A DNA stretch of 64,000 nt from Pseudomonas brenneri (GTDB lineage: Bacteria > Pseudomonadota > Gammaproteobacteria > Pseudomonadales > Pseudomonadaceae). The translations under genes and the position numbers were made by a program. Below, piece by piece: positions 34,628 to 42,659 of this stretch. The notes below the pieces were generated by a model, which saw nothing but the letters and a program-made list of their open reading frames with translations, did not search any database and was not told the DNA's origin. Position 1 is the stretch's first letter; each line of letters starts with the position of its first letter. The stretch spans positions 458,491 to 522,490 of the forward strand of contig NZ_VFIL01000004.1 of NCBI RefSeq assembly GCF_007858285.1. Reading direction: 5' to 3'.

Positions 34628-35248
34628 TCAGAGCGTGCGCAATACGCGTTGCAGGCCGGCCAGCACAGCCAGCAGCGCATCCCGCTGCACGCGGCTCAAG
34701 GCGATGTAGCGCCGAAAGGCCGGCATGCGGTTGACCACCTCGCTGCCGCCCATATGCTCCAGGCGCACGAGCCACTGACGGCCGTGCAGCTCGATATGCA
34801 GGCGCTTGAAATCCAGGAGCATCAATGCCCCATGCAGGGCACTGTCCGGCTGCAAACACGCCTGCAGTTGCCCCAACAATGCGCGTTCGCCGGTACGTTG
34901 CCGACAGCAGATCCCCGTGCGCCGGATGGCCCCGCCATGGTGCAATTCAAAGTGTGCCGCGCCCTCTGTCGAGGCAGGCAGGCGCAGGCTGAATTCGGTC
35001 ATGACCAGGTGCATCAACAGCTGCGACTCGGTGCGCTCGCAAATTTCCAGGTGCAGGCTGTCATCGTCCAGGATGGCCCGCGCCAGGGTCGGCGAGACCC
35101 ACTCGAACCGTGCCAGCCCCAGGTTGCGCCGCAGTTGCCCAAGGGTGCGCCCCGGCTGATAGCCCGCCGGCGCCCGTTGTGCGCTGAACAGTTCAGACAG
35201 TTTTTGCCGCAGCGCTGACATAGCCGTGGTGAGTGTGACCCGGTTCAT
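34628..35248 (-). CDS. DUF3156-family protein
   Basis: Uncharacterised protein of about 206 aa with a largely beta and amphipathic character and no signal or membrane helix: FEWVSPTLARAILDDDSLHL, ERTESQLLMHLVMTEFSLRL, LLDFKRLHIELHGRQWLVRL. I recognise it as DUF3156 only by general resemblance, often found next to amino-acid permeases. I chose the ATG at 35248, with AAGGAG at seven bases, which overlaps the permease 3' end by 56 bp; an ATG at 35221 is the alternative. Translation is probably coupled to the permease. Confidence 0.72.
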   Translation of the reverse strand: MNRVTLTTAMSALRQKLSELFSAQRAPAGYQPGRTLGQLRRNLGLARFEWVSPTLARAILDDDSLHLEICERTESQLLMHLVMTEFSLRLPASTEGAAHFELHHGGAIRRTGICCRQRTGERALLGQLQACLQPDSALHGALMLLDFKRLHIELHGRQWLVRLEHMGGSEVVNRMPAFRRYIALSRVQRDALLAVLAGLQRVLRTL

Positions 35249-36692
35249 TGGCAAACTCCTTGGCCAGCACGTCTTCCACCGACGCCGGCATGAATGGATT
35301 GACCTTCTGCACCACCAGGGTCCAGAACAGCGCATACACCGCAGTACCGCCCAGCATCACGCCGAACGGGATGTAGATATCCGCCGGATTCATCCCCGGT
35401 GGTGTGATAAACCACATGCCCAGCAGAATGCCGGCGCTGGACAGGATCTGCGGCAACGGGAACAGCGGCGAGCGGTACGCACGCGGCAAGTCGGGACGAC
35501 GAATGCGCAGGATCACCACCGACACCGTCACCAGCAGGTAGGCAAAACTCCAGGCACACACCGCCGCCAGCACCAGGTGCATGATGTTATCGGTGTTACC
35601 GCCCAGGTACAGCGCGTGCAGGCAGGGGATCAGCATCGCTACCAGGATGCACAGTACCGGGGTCTTGAAGCGTGGATGCAGGTAGGTGAACACCTTCGGC
35701 AACGCGCCATCCACCGCCATGCCGTAGAGAATCCGTGGCACACCCGCCATCAAGGTATTGATGGTGGCGGCGCCCGCAAACAGAAAGCCGACCCCCAGCC
35801 ACAGCGGCCCGATCTGCCCCATCACCTGTTCGGCGAAGCGTGGAATCGCCATGGGTGTATCCAGCAAATGCACGCCGCTGGCCGCGTCCAGCACCACGTT
35901 TTCTACCTGGCGTTTCATCGCCGCGCCGTAGATGAACATGCACGTCGCCACGCCCATCAGGCCAAGCATCATTGCCCGCGGCATGACCTTGGCCGACTGG
36001 CGCAAGTCCGGCGCCAGCGGGGTGACGAACTCGCAGCCGACAAACATGAACATCGCCATGCCCACCAGGGACAACACCGTCACCAGGTCGCTGCCCACCA
36101 GGGATTCGCCAAACCAGCCGTCCAGTTGCACCGCCGGCGCAGCGATCAAGCCCAGCACGCCAAACACCATCAAGGTGGTCCACATACCGAAGGTCAGGAT
36201 GATTTCGGCGCGGCCAAAGGCACTGACACCGAACACATTGAGCACACCAAACACCAGCACAAAGCCGACCCCAAGCAACCAGGAGCCGCCGGCGGATTCG
36301 GCCAGGGTATTGAGGTGCTCGAAGTTCACCAGGGCCATGACGCCGGCAAGGATGGTCTCGGCGGTGCCGGCAAACACATGCACGATCAGGTAGGCCGACA
36401 AGGTGCCGGTGATCGCAAAGAAACGACCCATGCCGCAGTTGATGTAGTCGTACACCGAGCCGGTGGTGGGCAGGATCGATGCGGCCTCGGCGAAGGTGGT
36501 GGCCTGGGCCAGCATCATCACCACGGCGATCAGCATGGCCAGCGCAAACGCGCTGCCGCCGATGCCAAAGCCCATGGTCGCGGTGAGAATCACCGGGCTT
36601 GCCATGATCAGGCCAATGGTGCTGGCCAACGCGGTGGGAAAACCCACCGTGCCCCGGTTCAGGTGCGCGGTAAGTCTGTCATTGATCGACAT
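35193..36692 (-). CDS. APC-superfamily amino acid/amine permease
   Basis: Inner-membrane permease of 499 aa with twelve predicted helices and APC hallmarks: GFPTALASTIGLIMASPVIL (helix 1), TTFAEAASILPTTGSVYDYI, VGCEFVTPLAPDLRQSAKVM (helix 6 region). It is divergent from the porin and aldehyde dehydrogenase genes and upstream of the DUF3156 gene. With FeaR-like and FeaB-like neighbours it likely imports the aromatic amine or amino acid that the island degrades; the substrate is not determinable from sequence. Confidence 0.88.
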   Translation of the reverse strand: MSINDRLTAHLNRGTVGFPTALASTIGLIMASPVILTATMGFGIGGSAFALAMLIAVVMMLAQATTFAEAASILPTTGSVYDYINCGMGRFFAITGTLSAYLIVHVFAGTAETILAGVMALVNFEHLNTLAESAGGSWLLGVGFVLVFGVLNVFGVSAFGRAEIILTFGMWTTLMVFGVLGLIAAPAVQLDGWFGESLVGSDLVTVLSLVGMAMFMFVGCEFVTPLAPDLRQSAKVMPRAMMLGLMGVATCMFIYGAAMKRQVENVVLDAASGVHLLDTPMAIPRFAEQVMGQIGPLWLGVGFLFAGAATINTLMAGVPRILYGMAVDGALPKVFTYLHPRFKTPVLCILVAMLIPCLHALYLGGNTDNIMHLVLAAVCAWSFAYLLVTVSVVILRIRRPDLPRAYRSPLFPLPQILSSAGILLGMWFITPPGMNPADIYIPFGVMLGGTAVYALFWTLVVQKVNPFMPASVEDVLAKEFANEPGHTHHGYVSAAAKTV

Positions 36693-36908
36693 GGTGCAGA
36701 TCCTCGAAGGGGATTTTTAGAAGTGCTTGCACTGTGCGCCCCGCCCAACCTGATCGTCTTGCCCCTGGCTGCCGCTGGTTTTGTTGCTCCCTGCCAGGGC
36801 TCGCGGCCTGGCGGCCAGGATCAATTGCCTGGCACGCAGGTGAAAGACTTACGCTGCCGACGCTCGCCCTAATGCCCCCTCAACTTCATCTTGCTGGGGA
36901 CTATAACA

Positions 36909-38237
36909 ATGGAGCACACACGCAAAACCCACCACCTACACCCGGTCGTCGGCCTGGGTCTGGCGCTGTTGATCGGCCAACCTGCGGCCCAGGCAATCGA
37001 ACTGTATGCCGACGACGACACCACCGTCACCGGCAACTTTCTCGCGGTGTACGGGATGTTCAACAGCCGCAAGAACTACGAGGGCAGCCCGGGCGGTTCG
37101 ACCTGGCGTGAAGGCTTTATCAAATATGGCGTGAGCATCGACCAGCGCCTGGGCGACCTGGGCAGTGTGTACGGCACCACCAATCTGGTGAGTTCGGGTA
37201 CCTGGGGCGATGGCGATGCTTCCCGCGTGACCGACGGCAGCGAGCGCACCACCAAGTTCGAGGAAGCCTTTGCTGGCTGGCGCTCGGGCGATCTGTTGCC
37301 CGCGTTGGGCAAGGATGGCCTGGACCTGTCGTACGGGCGCCAGGTCATCACCGTGGGCGATGGTTTTATCATCAATGACGACGGCCCGAACCTGGGCAAT
37401 GGCGTGGCCGATGGTGAGTTCGATCGCGGTGGCGCCTATTACATCGCGGCGCGGCATGCCTTCGACAAGGCAGCGGTGGTGCGCCTGGGCGGCAAGGACG
37501 GCCTGCATGGCAGCCTGATGTGGATCGAGTCCGACAACCGCGCCCAGGCCCTGACCGAAATGGCCATCGGCACCCTGGAATACAGCGCCGCACCGGGCAC
37601 CCTGGGCCTGACGTACCTGCATGGCATTGATGTCGACGAACGCTATGCCAGTGACGTGCAAAAGCAACGCAAGGGCATGAACCTCTACAGCCTGCGCGGC
37701 AGCGGGAATGCCGGGATCGACAATGCGCACTTCTCGTTCGAATACGCCTGGCAGGACAAGGATCCAGGGCCGGAAAAAGCCTGGTACGCCGAAGCCGGCT
37801 ATACCTTTGCCGACCTGCCCTGGTCGCCGGACCTGACCTACCGTTATGCGCGCTATTCGAAGAACTGGGATGCACTGTTTGCCGGTTTCAACCGGGGCTT
37901 TGGCACCTGGGTCCAGGGCGAAGTGGCGGGCAACTACTCCGGCCCCTACAACACCAACACTTCGGTGCAACATGTGGCACTCAAGGTCAAACCGCTGGAC
38001 AACCTGGCCCTCGGCGCGCTGTTCTTCGACTACACGACCGTGAGCAAACGCAACATGCTCGACCTCGATGGCCGTGAGCTGGACCTGTATGCCGAATGGG
38101 CGGTGAATGACCACCTGATCATCACGCCGTTGATTGGCCTGTACCAACCGGACAAGGACCAGGACACCGGCGGCAACCAGGTCGGCGGCAATGGCACCAA
38201 TGTGTACAGCCAGTTGGTGGTCGCTGTGCCGTTCTGA
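36909..38237 (+). CDS. Outer-membrane porin-like protein (alginate-export/OprB-like beta-barrel)
   Basis: Beta-barrel protein of 442 aa. The signal peptide is about residues 1-29 (HPVVGLGLALLIGQPAAQA, then IELYADDDTTVTG). Alternating aromatic strands follow (VTGNFLAVYGMFNS, GTLEYSAAPGTLGLTYLHGI, WYAEAGYTFADLPWSPDLTY) and the protein ends VAVPF, the aromatic terminus used for outer-membrane assembly. It is not of the OprD sequence family seen elsewhere in the window. Its position between the permease and the aldehyde dehydrogenase suggests it admits the amine-island substrate. GGGGAC precedes the ATG. Confidence 0.8.
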   Translation: MEHTRKTHHLHPVVGLGLALLIGQPAAQAIELYADDDTTVTGNFLAVYGMFNSRKNYEGSPGGSTWREGFIKYGVSIDQRLGDLGSVYGTTNLVSSGTWGDGDASRVTDGSERTTKFEEAFAGWRSGDLLPALGKDGLDLSYGRQVITVGDGFIINDDGPNLGNGVADGEFDRGGAYYIAARHAFDKAAVVRLGGKDGLHGSLMWIESDNRAQALTEMAIGTLEYSAAPGTLGLTYLHGIDVDERYASDVQKQRKGMNLYSLRGSGNAGIDNAHFSFEYAWQDKDPGPEKAWYAEAGYTFADLPWSPDLTYRYARYSKNWDALFAGFNRGFGTWVQGEVAGNYSGPYNTNTSVQHVALKVKPLDNLALGALFFDYTTVSKRNMLDLDGRELDLYAEWAVNDHLIITPLIGLYQPDKDQDTGGNQVGGNGTNVYSQLVVAVPF

Positions 38238-38263
38238 GCTATGGATACTTACCGCCATCCCAA

Positions 38264-38291
38264 TGTGGGAGCGGGCTTGCTCGCTCCCACA
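38264..38291. repeat. Single REP palindrome
   Basis: TGTGGGAGCG GGCTTGCT CGCTCCCACA hairpin in the 168-bp gap between the porin and aldehyde dehydrogenase genes; the rest of the gap has no evident gene. Confidence 0.75.
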
Positions 38292-38405
38292 GGGGCGCTC
38301 TGCGCCCTCATGGCAGCCACAGACATACGCCCCGGCAGGCACAGTCAAGCCGTGACCTTGCGCGTTGGTTAGCCTCAGGCTTTCCTTTTTGATCAGGAAC
38401 ACCCC

Positions 38406-39893
38406 ATGAGCGATATCGCGCTGCTGCCCCAGGTCGAAGCCTTCTTGCGTCGAGACCATGGCCTGTTCATCGACGGCCACTACGTCCCCAGCCAGTCCAG
38501 CCAGACCCTGGAGGTAATCAACCCCGCCACCGGCAAGGTCATCGCGACGGTGATCGATGCGCAAGCGGCTGATATTGAGCTGGCCGTGGCGTCTGCCCGG
38601 CACGGCTTCAAACAGTGGTCACAAACCGCCCCGGCGGTACGTGGCAATGTGCTGCTGAAACTGGCTGACCTGCTGGAGCAAAACCGCGAGGAACTGGCGC
38701 AGATCGAGACCTGCCAGTCGGGCAAGATCATCCAGATTTCCCGCGCCTTTGAAGTGGACCAGGCCGCGCATTTCCTGCGCTATTACGCGGGCTGGGCAAC
38801 CAAGATCAGCGGCCAGACCCTCACCCCGTCGCTGCCCTCGTTTGCCGGCGAGCGCTACACCGCCTTCACCCTGCGCGAACCGGTCGGCGTGGTGGTCGGC
38901 ATCGTGCCGTGGAATTTCTCCACCATGATTGCCATCTGGAAACTCGCCTCGGCCCTGGTGACCGGTTGCAGCATCATCATCAAACCCAGCGAATTCACGC
39001 CGCTGACCCTGCTGCGCATTGCCGAACTGGCGGTGCAAGCCGGCCTGCCCGCCGGTGTGCTGAACGTGCTGACCGGCGGTGGCCAGGTGGGCAAGGGGCT
39101 GATCGAACACCCCGGCACCGACAAGGTGTCGTTCACCGGTTCGGTGCCCACCGGCATTGCGGTCGGCCGCGCGGCCATGGGCGCCGGCCTGACGCGGGCG
39201 ACTCTGGAGCTGGGTGGCAAAAACGCGGCGGCGTTCCTACGCGATGTGCCGCTGGAAACCGCCGTCAACGGCATTATCGAGGCCGGGTTCCTGCACTCGG
39301 GGCAGATCTGTGCGGCGGCCGAGCGTTTCTTTGTCCACCGCTCGCAAATCAACCCAGTCATGGAGGCCCTGGCCCAGCGTTTGAGCGCACTGAATATCGG
39401 CTCGCCGCTGGATGAGCGCACCGAATTCGGCCCGGTCACCCATCGCCAACACCAAGCGAAGCTGGAAGGTTTTTTTGCCACCGCCCGCGCCGAAAACAAC
39501 ACGATTATCTACGGCGGCCAACCGATGGATCGACCCGGTTGCTACGTCGAGCCCACGGTGATCCTCGCCAACAGCATCAACGATACGCTGCTCACCGAAG
39601 AAACCTTCGGCCCCATCGCCACGTTCCTGCCCTACGACGACGAGGACGAGTTGCTGGCACTGATGAACCACACTGCCGGCGGCCTCAGCGCCAGCCTGTG
39701 GACCAACGACTTGGGCAAGGCCCTGCGTATGGTCCCGGCCATCAACGCCGGCACGGTGTGGGTCAACATGCACACCCTGCTCGACCCGGCCGTACCATTC
39801 GGTGGCAACAAATCCTCGGGAATTGGCCGCGAGTTTGGCAATGCGTTTATCGAGGACTACACCGAACTCAAGTCGGTCATGATGCGTTATTGA
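38406..39893 (+). CDS. feaB: FeaB-like phenylacetaldehyde dehydrogenase
   Basis: NAD-dependent aldehyde dehydrogenase of 495 aa. The catalytic Glu is in LELGGKNAAAFL and the Cys in HSGQICAAAERFF; the NAD loop is SFTGSVPTGIAVG. The opening (ALLPQVEAFLRRDHGLFIDG) and closing (GTVWVNMHTLLDPAVPFGGN ... IGREFG) match the pattern of E. coli FeaB, which oxidises phenylacetaldehyde and 4-hydroxyphenylacetaldehyde to the acids. The product, 4-hydroxyphenylacetate, would be the precursor for the nearby hpa pathway. AGGAA precedes the ATG; it is convergent with a RidA gene. Confidence 0.82.
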   Translation: MSDIALLPQVEAFLRRDHGLFIDGHYVPSQSSQTLEVINPATGKVIATVIDAQAADIELAVASARHGFKQWSQTAPAVRGNVLLKLADLLEQNREELAQIETCQSGKIIQISRAFEVDQAAHFLRYYAGWATKISGQTLTPSLPSFAGERYTAFTLREPVGVVVGIVPWNFSTMIAIWKLASALVTGCSIIIKPSEFTPLTLLRIAELAVQAGLPAGVLNVLTGGGQVGKGLIEHPGTDKVSFTGSVPTGIAVGRAAMGAGLTRATLELGGKNAAAFLRDVPLETAVNGIIEAGFLHSGQICAAAERFFVHRSQINPVMEALAQRLSALNIGSPLDERTEFGPVTHRQHQAKLEGFFATARAENNTIIYGGQPMDRPGCYVEPTVILANSINDTLLTEETFGPIATFLPYDDEDELLALMNHTAGGLSASLWTNDLGKALRMVPAINAGTVWVNMHTLLDPAVPFGGNKSSGIGREFGNAFIEDYTELKSVMMRY

Positions 39894-40295
39894 TTACCCT
39901 GGGATCAGCGCCTCCGCCTCGATCTCGATCAACCACTCGGGCAGCGACAAACCGCTGACGATGATCCATGACGACGGCGGCGGGTTGCGCGGAAAACGCT
40001 CGCGCAAAGCGGCGGCGATGGGTTCCTGCTGATCGCGGGCGGACTCGACGATGTACAGGCGCAGCATAATCACATGGGACAGATCGCCCTCGACCGCCGC
40101 CAGGACTTTTTCGATATTGTCCAGGGCCGTGGCGGTCTGCTCGGCGATGCCTGGGCCGACGGTGCGCTCATCAGCGTCCACGCCGACCTGACCAGACAAG
40201 AGAATACGCCGCCCCTCACGCACTTCCATGGCCTGGCTGAAACCGTATTGCAGGGAGTTGAAGACTGTCGGGGGATTGATGGTTCTTCGTTGCAT
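39894..40295 (-). CDS. RidA/YjgF/YER057c-family protein
   Basis: Reactive-intermediate deaminase-type protein of 133 aa (FSQAMEVREGRRILLSGQVG, IAEQTATALDNIEKVLAAVE, RLYIVESARDQQEP). RidA proteins hydrolyse imines such as 2-aminoacrylate, and imines also arise when flavin oxidases act on amines, which would fit this island. The invariant Arg of active RidA (usually in a R-x-x-V or CVRV segment) appears as LRLYIV here. AAGGAGTCGTC precedes the ATG. It ends one base after the aldehyde dehydrogenase stop, in opposite orientation. Confidence 0.82.
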   Translation of the reverse strand: MQRRTINPPTVFNSLQYGFSQAMEVREGRRILLSGQVGVDADERTVGPGIAEQTATALDNIEKVLAAVEGDLSHVIMLRLYIVESARDQQEPIAAALRERFPRNPPPSSWIIVSGLSLPEWLIEIEAEALIPG

Positions 40296-40539
40296 GACGA
40301 CTCCTTGTTGTCTGTAGGAAACAAGGCTACCTCAACGGTTTTTCCGGCTCTTGGAGAAGTTGCATATTTCAACATCTGGAAACAGAACGCCTTGCAATCA
40401 ACCTCTCCCCTGCCTATATTCGCGCCAGGCGCCCTCTACGCCACCTTCCGCGGAAAGGGCTGCGCCCAGGACATGACTGCATACCCCATCACTACGACTC
40501 CCAACCTTAAAGCGGACAAGGTTTGTGCAAGGAGATCGT

Positions 40540-41775
40540 ATGTCGCAACGCCCCGCCTCACCGGCCACTGACGGTCGTATCAACCTTGAGCAGCAGCGCA
40601 AGCGCGCCAAGGAGCTTTTGCAGCGTATGAAACAAGGCACGGCGCCCGCTGAACTGGCGCAGGTTGCCAACCTGCCACCGACCCTTTCCGATGCTCAATG
40701 GCTGGTTGCCCGGCAGTTGGGTTTCAGCAGTTGGCCCAAGCTCAAGGCCCATGTGGACGCCGTGGATTTTGCCGCCAACCACCCAGGTTTCGAGGCCAGC
40801 GATGAAGCGCGCACCACCCATTGGCGCTGCGGCAATGATATTGCCCACAGCCTTGGTGTGGCGGGGTTCAAGGGACGGTTTCGGATGCTCACGGATCCGC
40901 TGTGCATGGGCCCGGTCCAGGCCTTGCCGGGCGAGGCCTACCGGGCAACACGGGCGCGGTTCATCAGCCAGGCGTTTGCCCTAGACCTGGCAGATGCCGC
41001 ACGCCGCCTGGACGACGAATACCAGCATCTTGAGGAACTGGGCAGTGCCGATCACAGCGTGCTGTGGTGCGAGGCCGATGCCTATGACCAGTTGTTTTTG
41101 ATCCGTGCGCTGGCCGGGCTTGAGCCCGTGCCCACCAGGCTGGAACTGATCGAAGTCGACCGCATCCCCGGCGTGCAACGCTTTATCGGCATCGGCCAAT
41201 TGGCGCCACCGGTATTGGCTTGGCTGTGGCCACAACGGCGACCTGTCGATGAAGCCATGCGCCAACTGGCTCGGCAAGCATGGGCCGCCTATTGCAACAG
41301 TTCGCCAGTGAATCTGGCGCAACTGGCCCACGCCACTCATCCCTGCCTGCCCTTGCTGGCCCCGGCATTGCGCCGGCAGTTACAGGAGCTACCAGGCGCT
41401 CGCGATGGCCTGTCGCTGACCGAGCGCCTGGCCCTGCAGTATCTCGCCGAGGTCGGCCCCACTGCGTTTGCCCGGGTGTTCGCCGAGTTGATGGCCAAGC
41501 GTGAGCCCCTGCCCTTTCTCGGCGACATGATGTTTCATGCCCTGCTGCGTCCCTTGATCGACGGAGCCGATCCATTGCTGACGGAGTCCGAGGCTGATCT
41601 GCCATGGCCCGGCCGCACATTGACCCTGACACCGCTGGGCGCCAGGGTGTTGCAAGGCCGCGCGTACTGGCCAGACCATGCAAGCCACACACGTTGGGTC
41701 GGTGGCGTGCAGATCATGCCCGGCCTGCCTCACTGGACGCTGGATGACGAGGGCGAACCACTCTGGCGGGCATGA
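40540..41775 (+). CDS. DUF1835-domain protein
   Basis: Protein of 411 aa of unknown function. After a basic N-terminal segment (INLEQQRKRAKELLQRMKQG) there is an ankyrin-like helical stretch (WLVARQLGFSSWPKLKAHVD). The DUF1835 region covers about residues 90-200 (TTHWRCGNDIAHSLGVAGFK, FLISRQAF-type FISQAFALDLADAARRL, SVLWCEADAYDQLFLIRAL), and the C-terminal part is helical (SLTERLALQYLAEVGPTAFA). The Cys and His in WRCGNDIAHSL are worth noting but have no known role. AAGGAG precedes the ATG. Its last 46 bp lie antisense to the pfeE 3' end. Confidence 0.78.
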   Translation: MSQRPASPATDGRINLEQQRKRAKELLQRMKQGTAPAELAQVANLPPTLSDAQWLVARQLGFSSWPKLKAHVDAVDFAANHPGFEASDEARTTHWRCGNDIAHSLGVAGFKGRFRMLTDPLCMGPVQALPGEAYRATRARFISQAFALDLADAARRLDDEYQHLEELGSADHSVLWCEADAYDQLFLIRALAGLEPVPTRLELIEVDRIPGVQRFIGIGQLAPPVLAWLWPQRRPVDEAMRQLARQAWAAYCNSSPVNLAQLAHATHPCLPLLAPALRRQLQELPGARDGLSLTERLALQYLAEVGPTAFARVFAELMAKREPLPFLGDMMFHALLRPLIDGADPLLTESEADLPWPGRTLTLTPLGARVLQGRAYWPDHASHTRWVGGVQIMPGLPHWTLDDEGEPLWRA

Positions 41776-42659
41776 CTGCCTTGGCTGAGCATCTGCAATG
41801 TGTAGCGCAACGATGCCGGCAACATCGGGCCGTGGCCCAATCCGGCAAAGGTCTGCTGGCGTACCTGCAAGCCATGGACCTGTTGCAGGCTGCCCACTAG
41901 CGTCTTGAACGCCGTGTCGCTGGCCTCTTTGGACGGCGACACACTGGCCGGGCTGGCCGGTTCCAGGTCGCCACGCATCAGCAGCAAGCGCGGCCGGCTG
42001 CCGTTCAAGCGTTGTGCCAGAGCTTGAGACTCGGCGCTCACAACGCCTTGATTCCACCACAACGAAGGACTCGCGGCGGCGTAGTCATCGAAGGCTTGCG
42101 GGCGCGTCAGCAAGGCATGCAGCACCAGCAGGCCGCCATAGGAGTGGCCCCATAGCAATTGCCGCTGCGGGGTGATACCCAGACGCTGATTGACCTGCGG
42201 GCGGATATTTCCGCTCAGCAAATCCAAAAATACATCCGCACCGCCACTGGGCACCGCAGTCAACGGATCCCGTTGCTCCACGGCACTGCCGACCCTTGGC
42301 GTGTAGTCGAAGGTGCGTGCATTGCGCTCGATGCGCAGCGGCGTGGCATAACCCACGGCGACCAACACCGGCGGTGACGCACTCTGCGCCAATTGATTCA
42401 AACCCTGGCTGTCCAGCGCGGCCATCGCGGCGTTGCCATCGAGCAGGTACGCCACCGGGCTGGCGTCACTCACCGCAGGCGGCTGCCCCAGCCAGATCCG
42501 GTAATGGCGAGCGCCATCCGCCGACTCCAGCTCCAGGGTGCTGAACCTGTAGGCACTGGCCTCACGCAACACCGGCGCATCCATCAACTGATCAGGTGCA
42601 GGTTTGGCGACGGCAGCCTGGGCCATCAGCAACAGCGCCAGGCTGATCAGGCGCCCCAT
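41730..42659 (-). CDS. pfeE: Periplasmic siderophore esterase, PfeE-like (alpha/beta hydrolase)
   Basis: Esterase of 309 aa in the Fes/IroE/PfeE group that opens enterobactin-type tri-lactones. The signal peptide is about residues 1-18 (MGRLISLALLLMAQAAVA). The nucleophile elbow is LLWGHSYGGLLVLHALL (Ser near 168), with the acidic residue after it and a C-terminal His in FAGLGHGPMLPASL. Its start is overlapped by the stop of the receptor gene (TGATG), as in P. aeruginosa pfeA-pfeE. It would release iron from ferric enterobactin in the periplasm. Confidence 0.87.
   Translation of the reverse strand: MGRLISLALLLMAQAAVAKPAPDQLMDAPVLREASAYRFSTLELESADGARHYRIWLGQPPAVSDASPVAYLLDGNAAMAALDSQGLNQLAQSASPPVLVAVGYATPLRIERNARTFDYTPRVGSAVEQRDPLTAVPSGGADVFLDLLSGNIRPQVNQRLGITPQRQLLWGHSYGGLLVLHALLTRPQAFDDYAAASPSLWWNQGVVSAESQALAQRLNGSRPRLLLMRGDLEPASPASVSPSKEASDTAFKTLVGSLQQVHGLQVRQQTFAGLGHGPMLPASLRYTLQMLSQGSHARQSGSPSSSSVQ

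Noticed and set aside
35226..36872. 548-aa plus-strand frame opposite the APC permease
   Set aside because: His/Gln/Arg-rich shadow of a membrane protein on the other strand.
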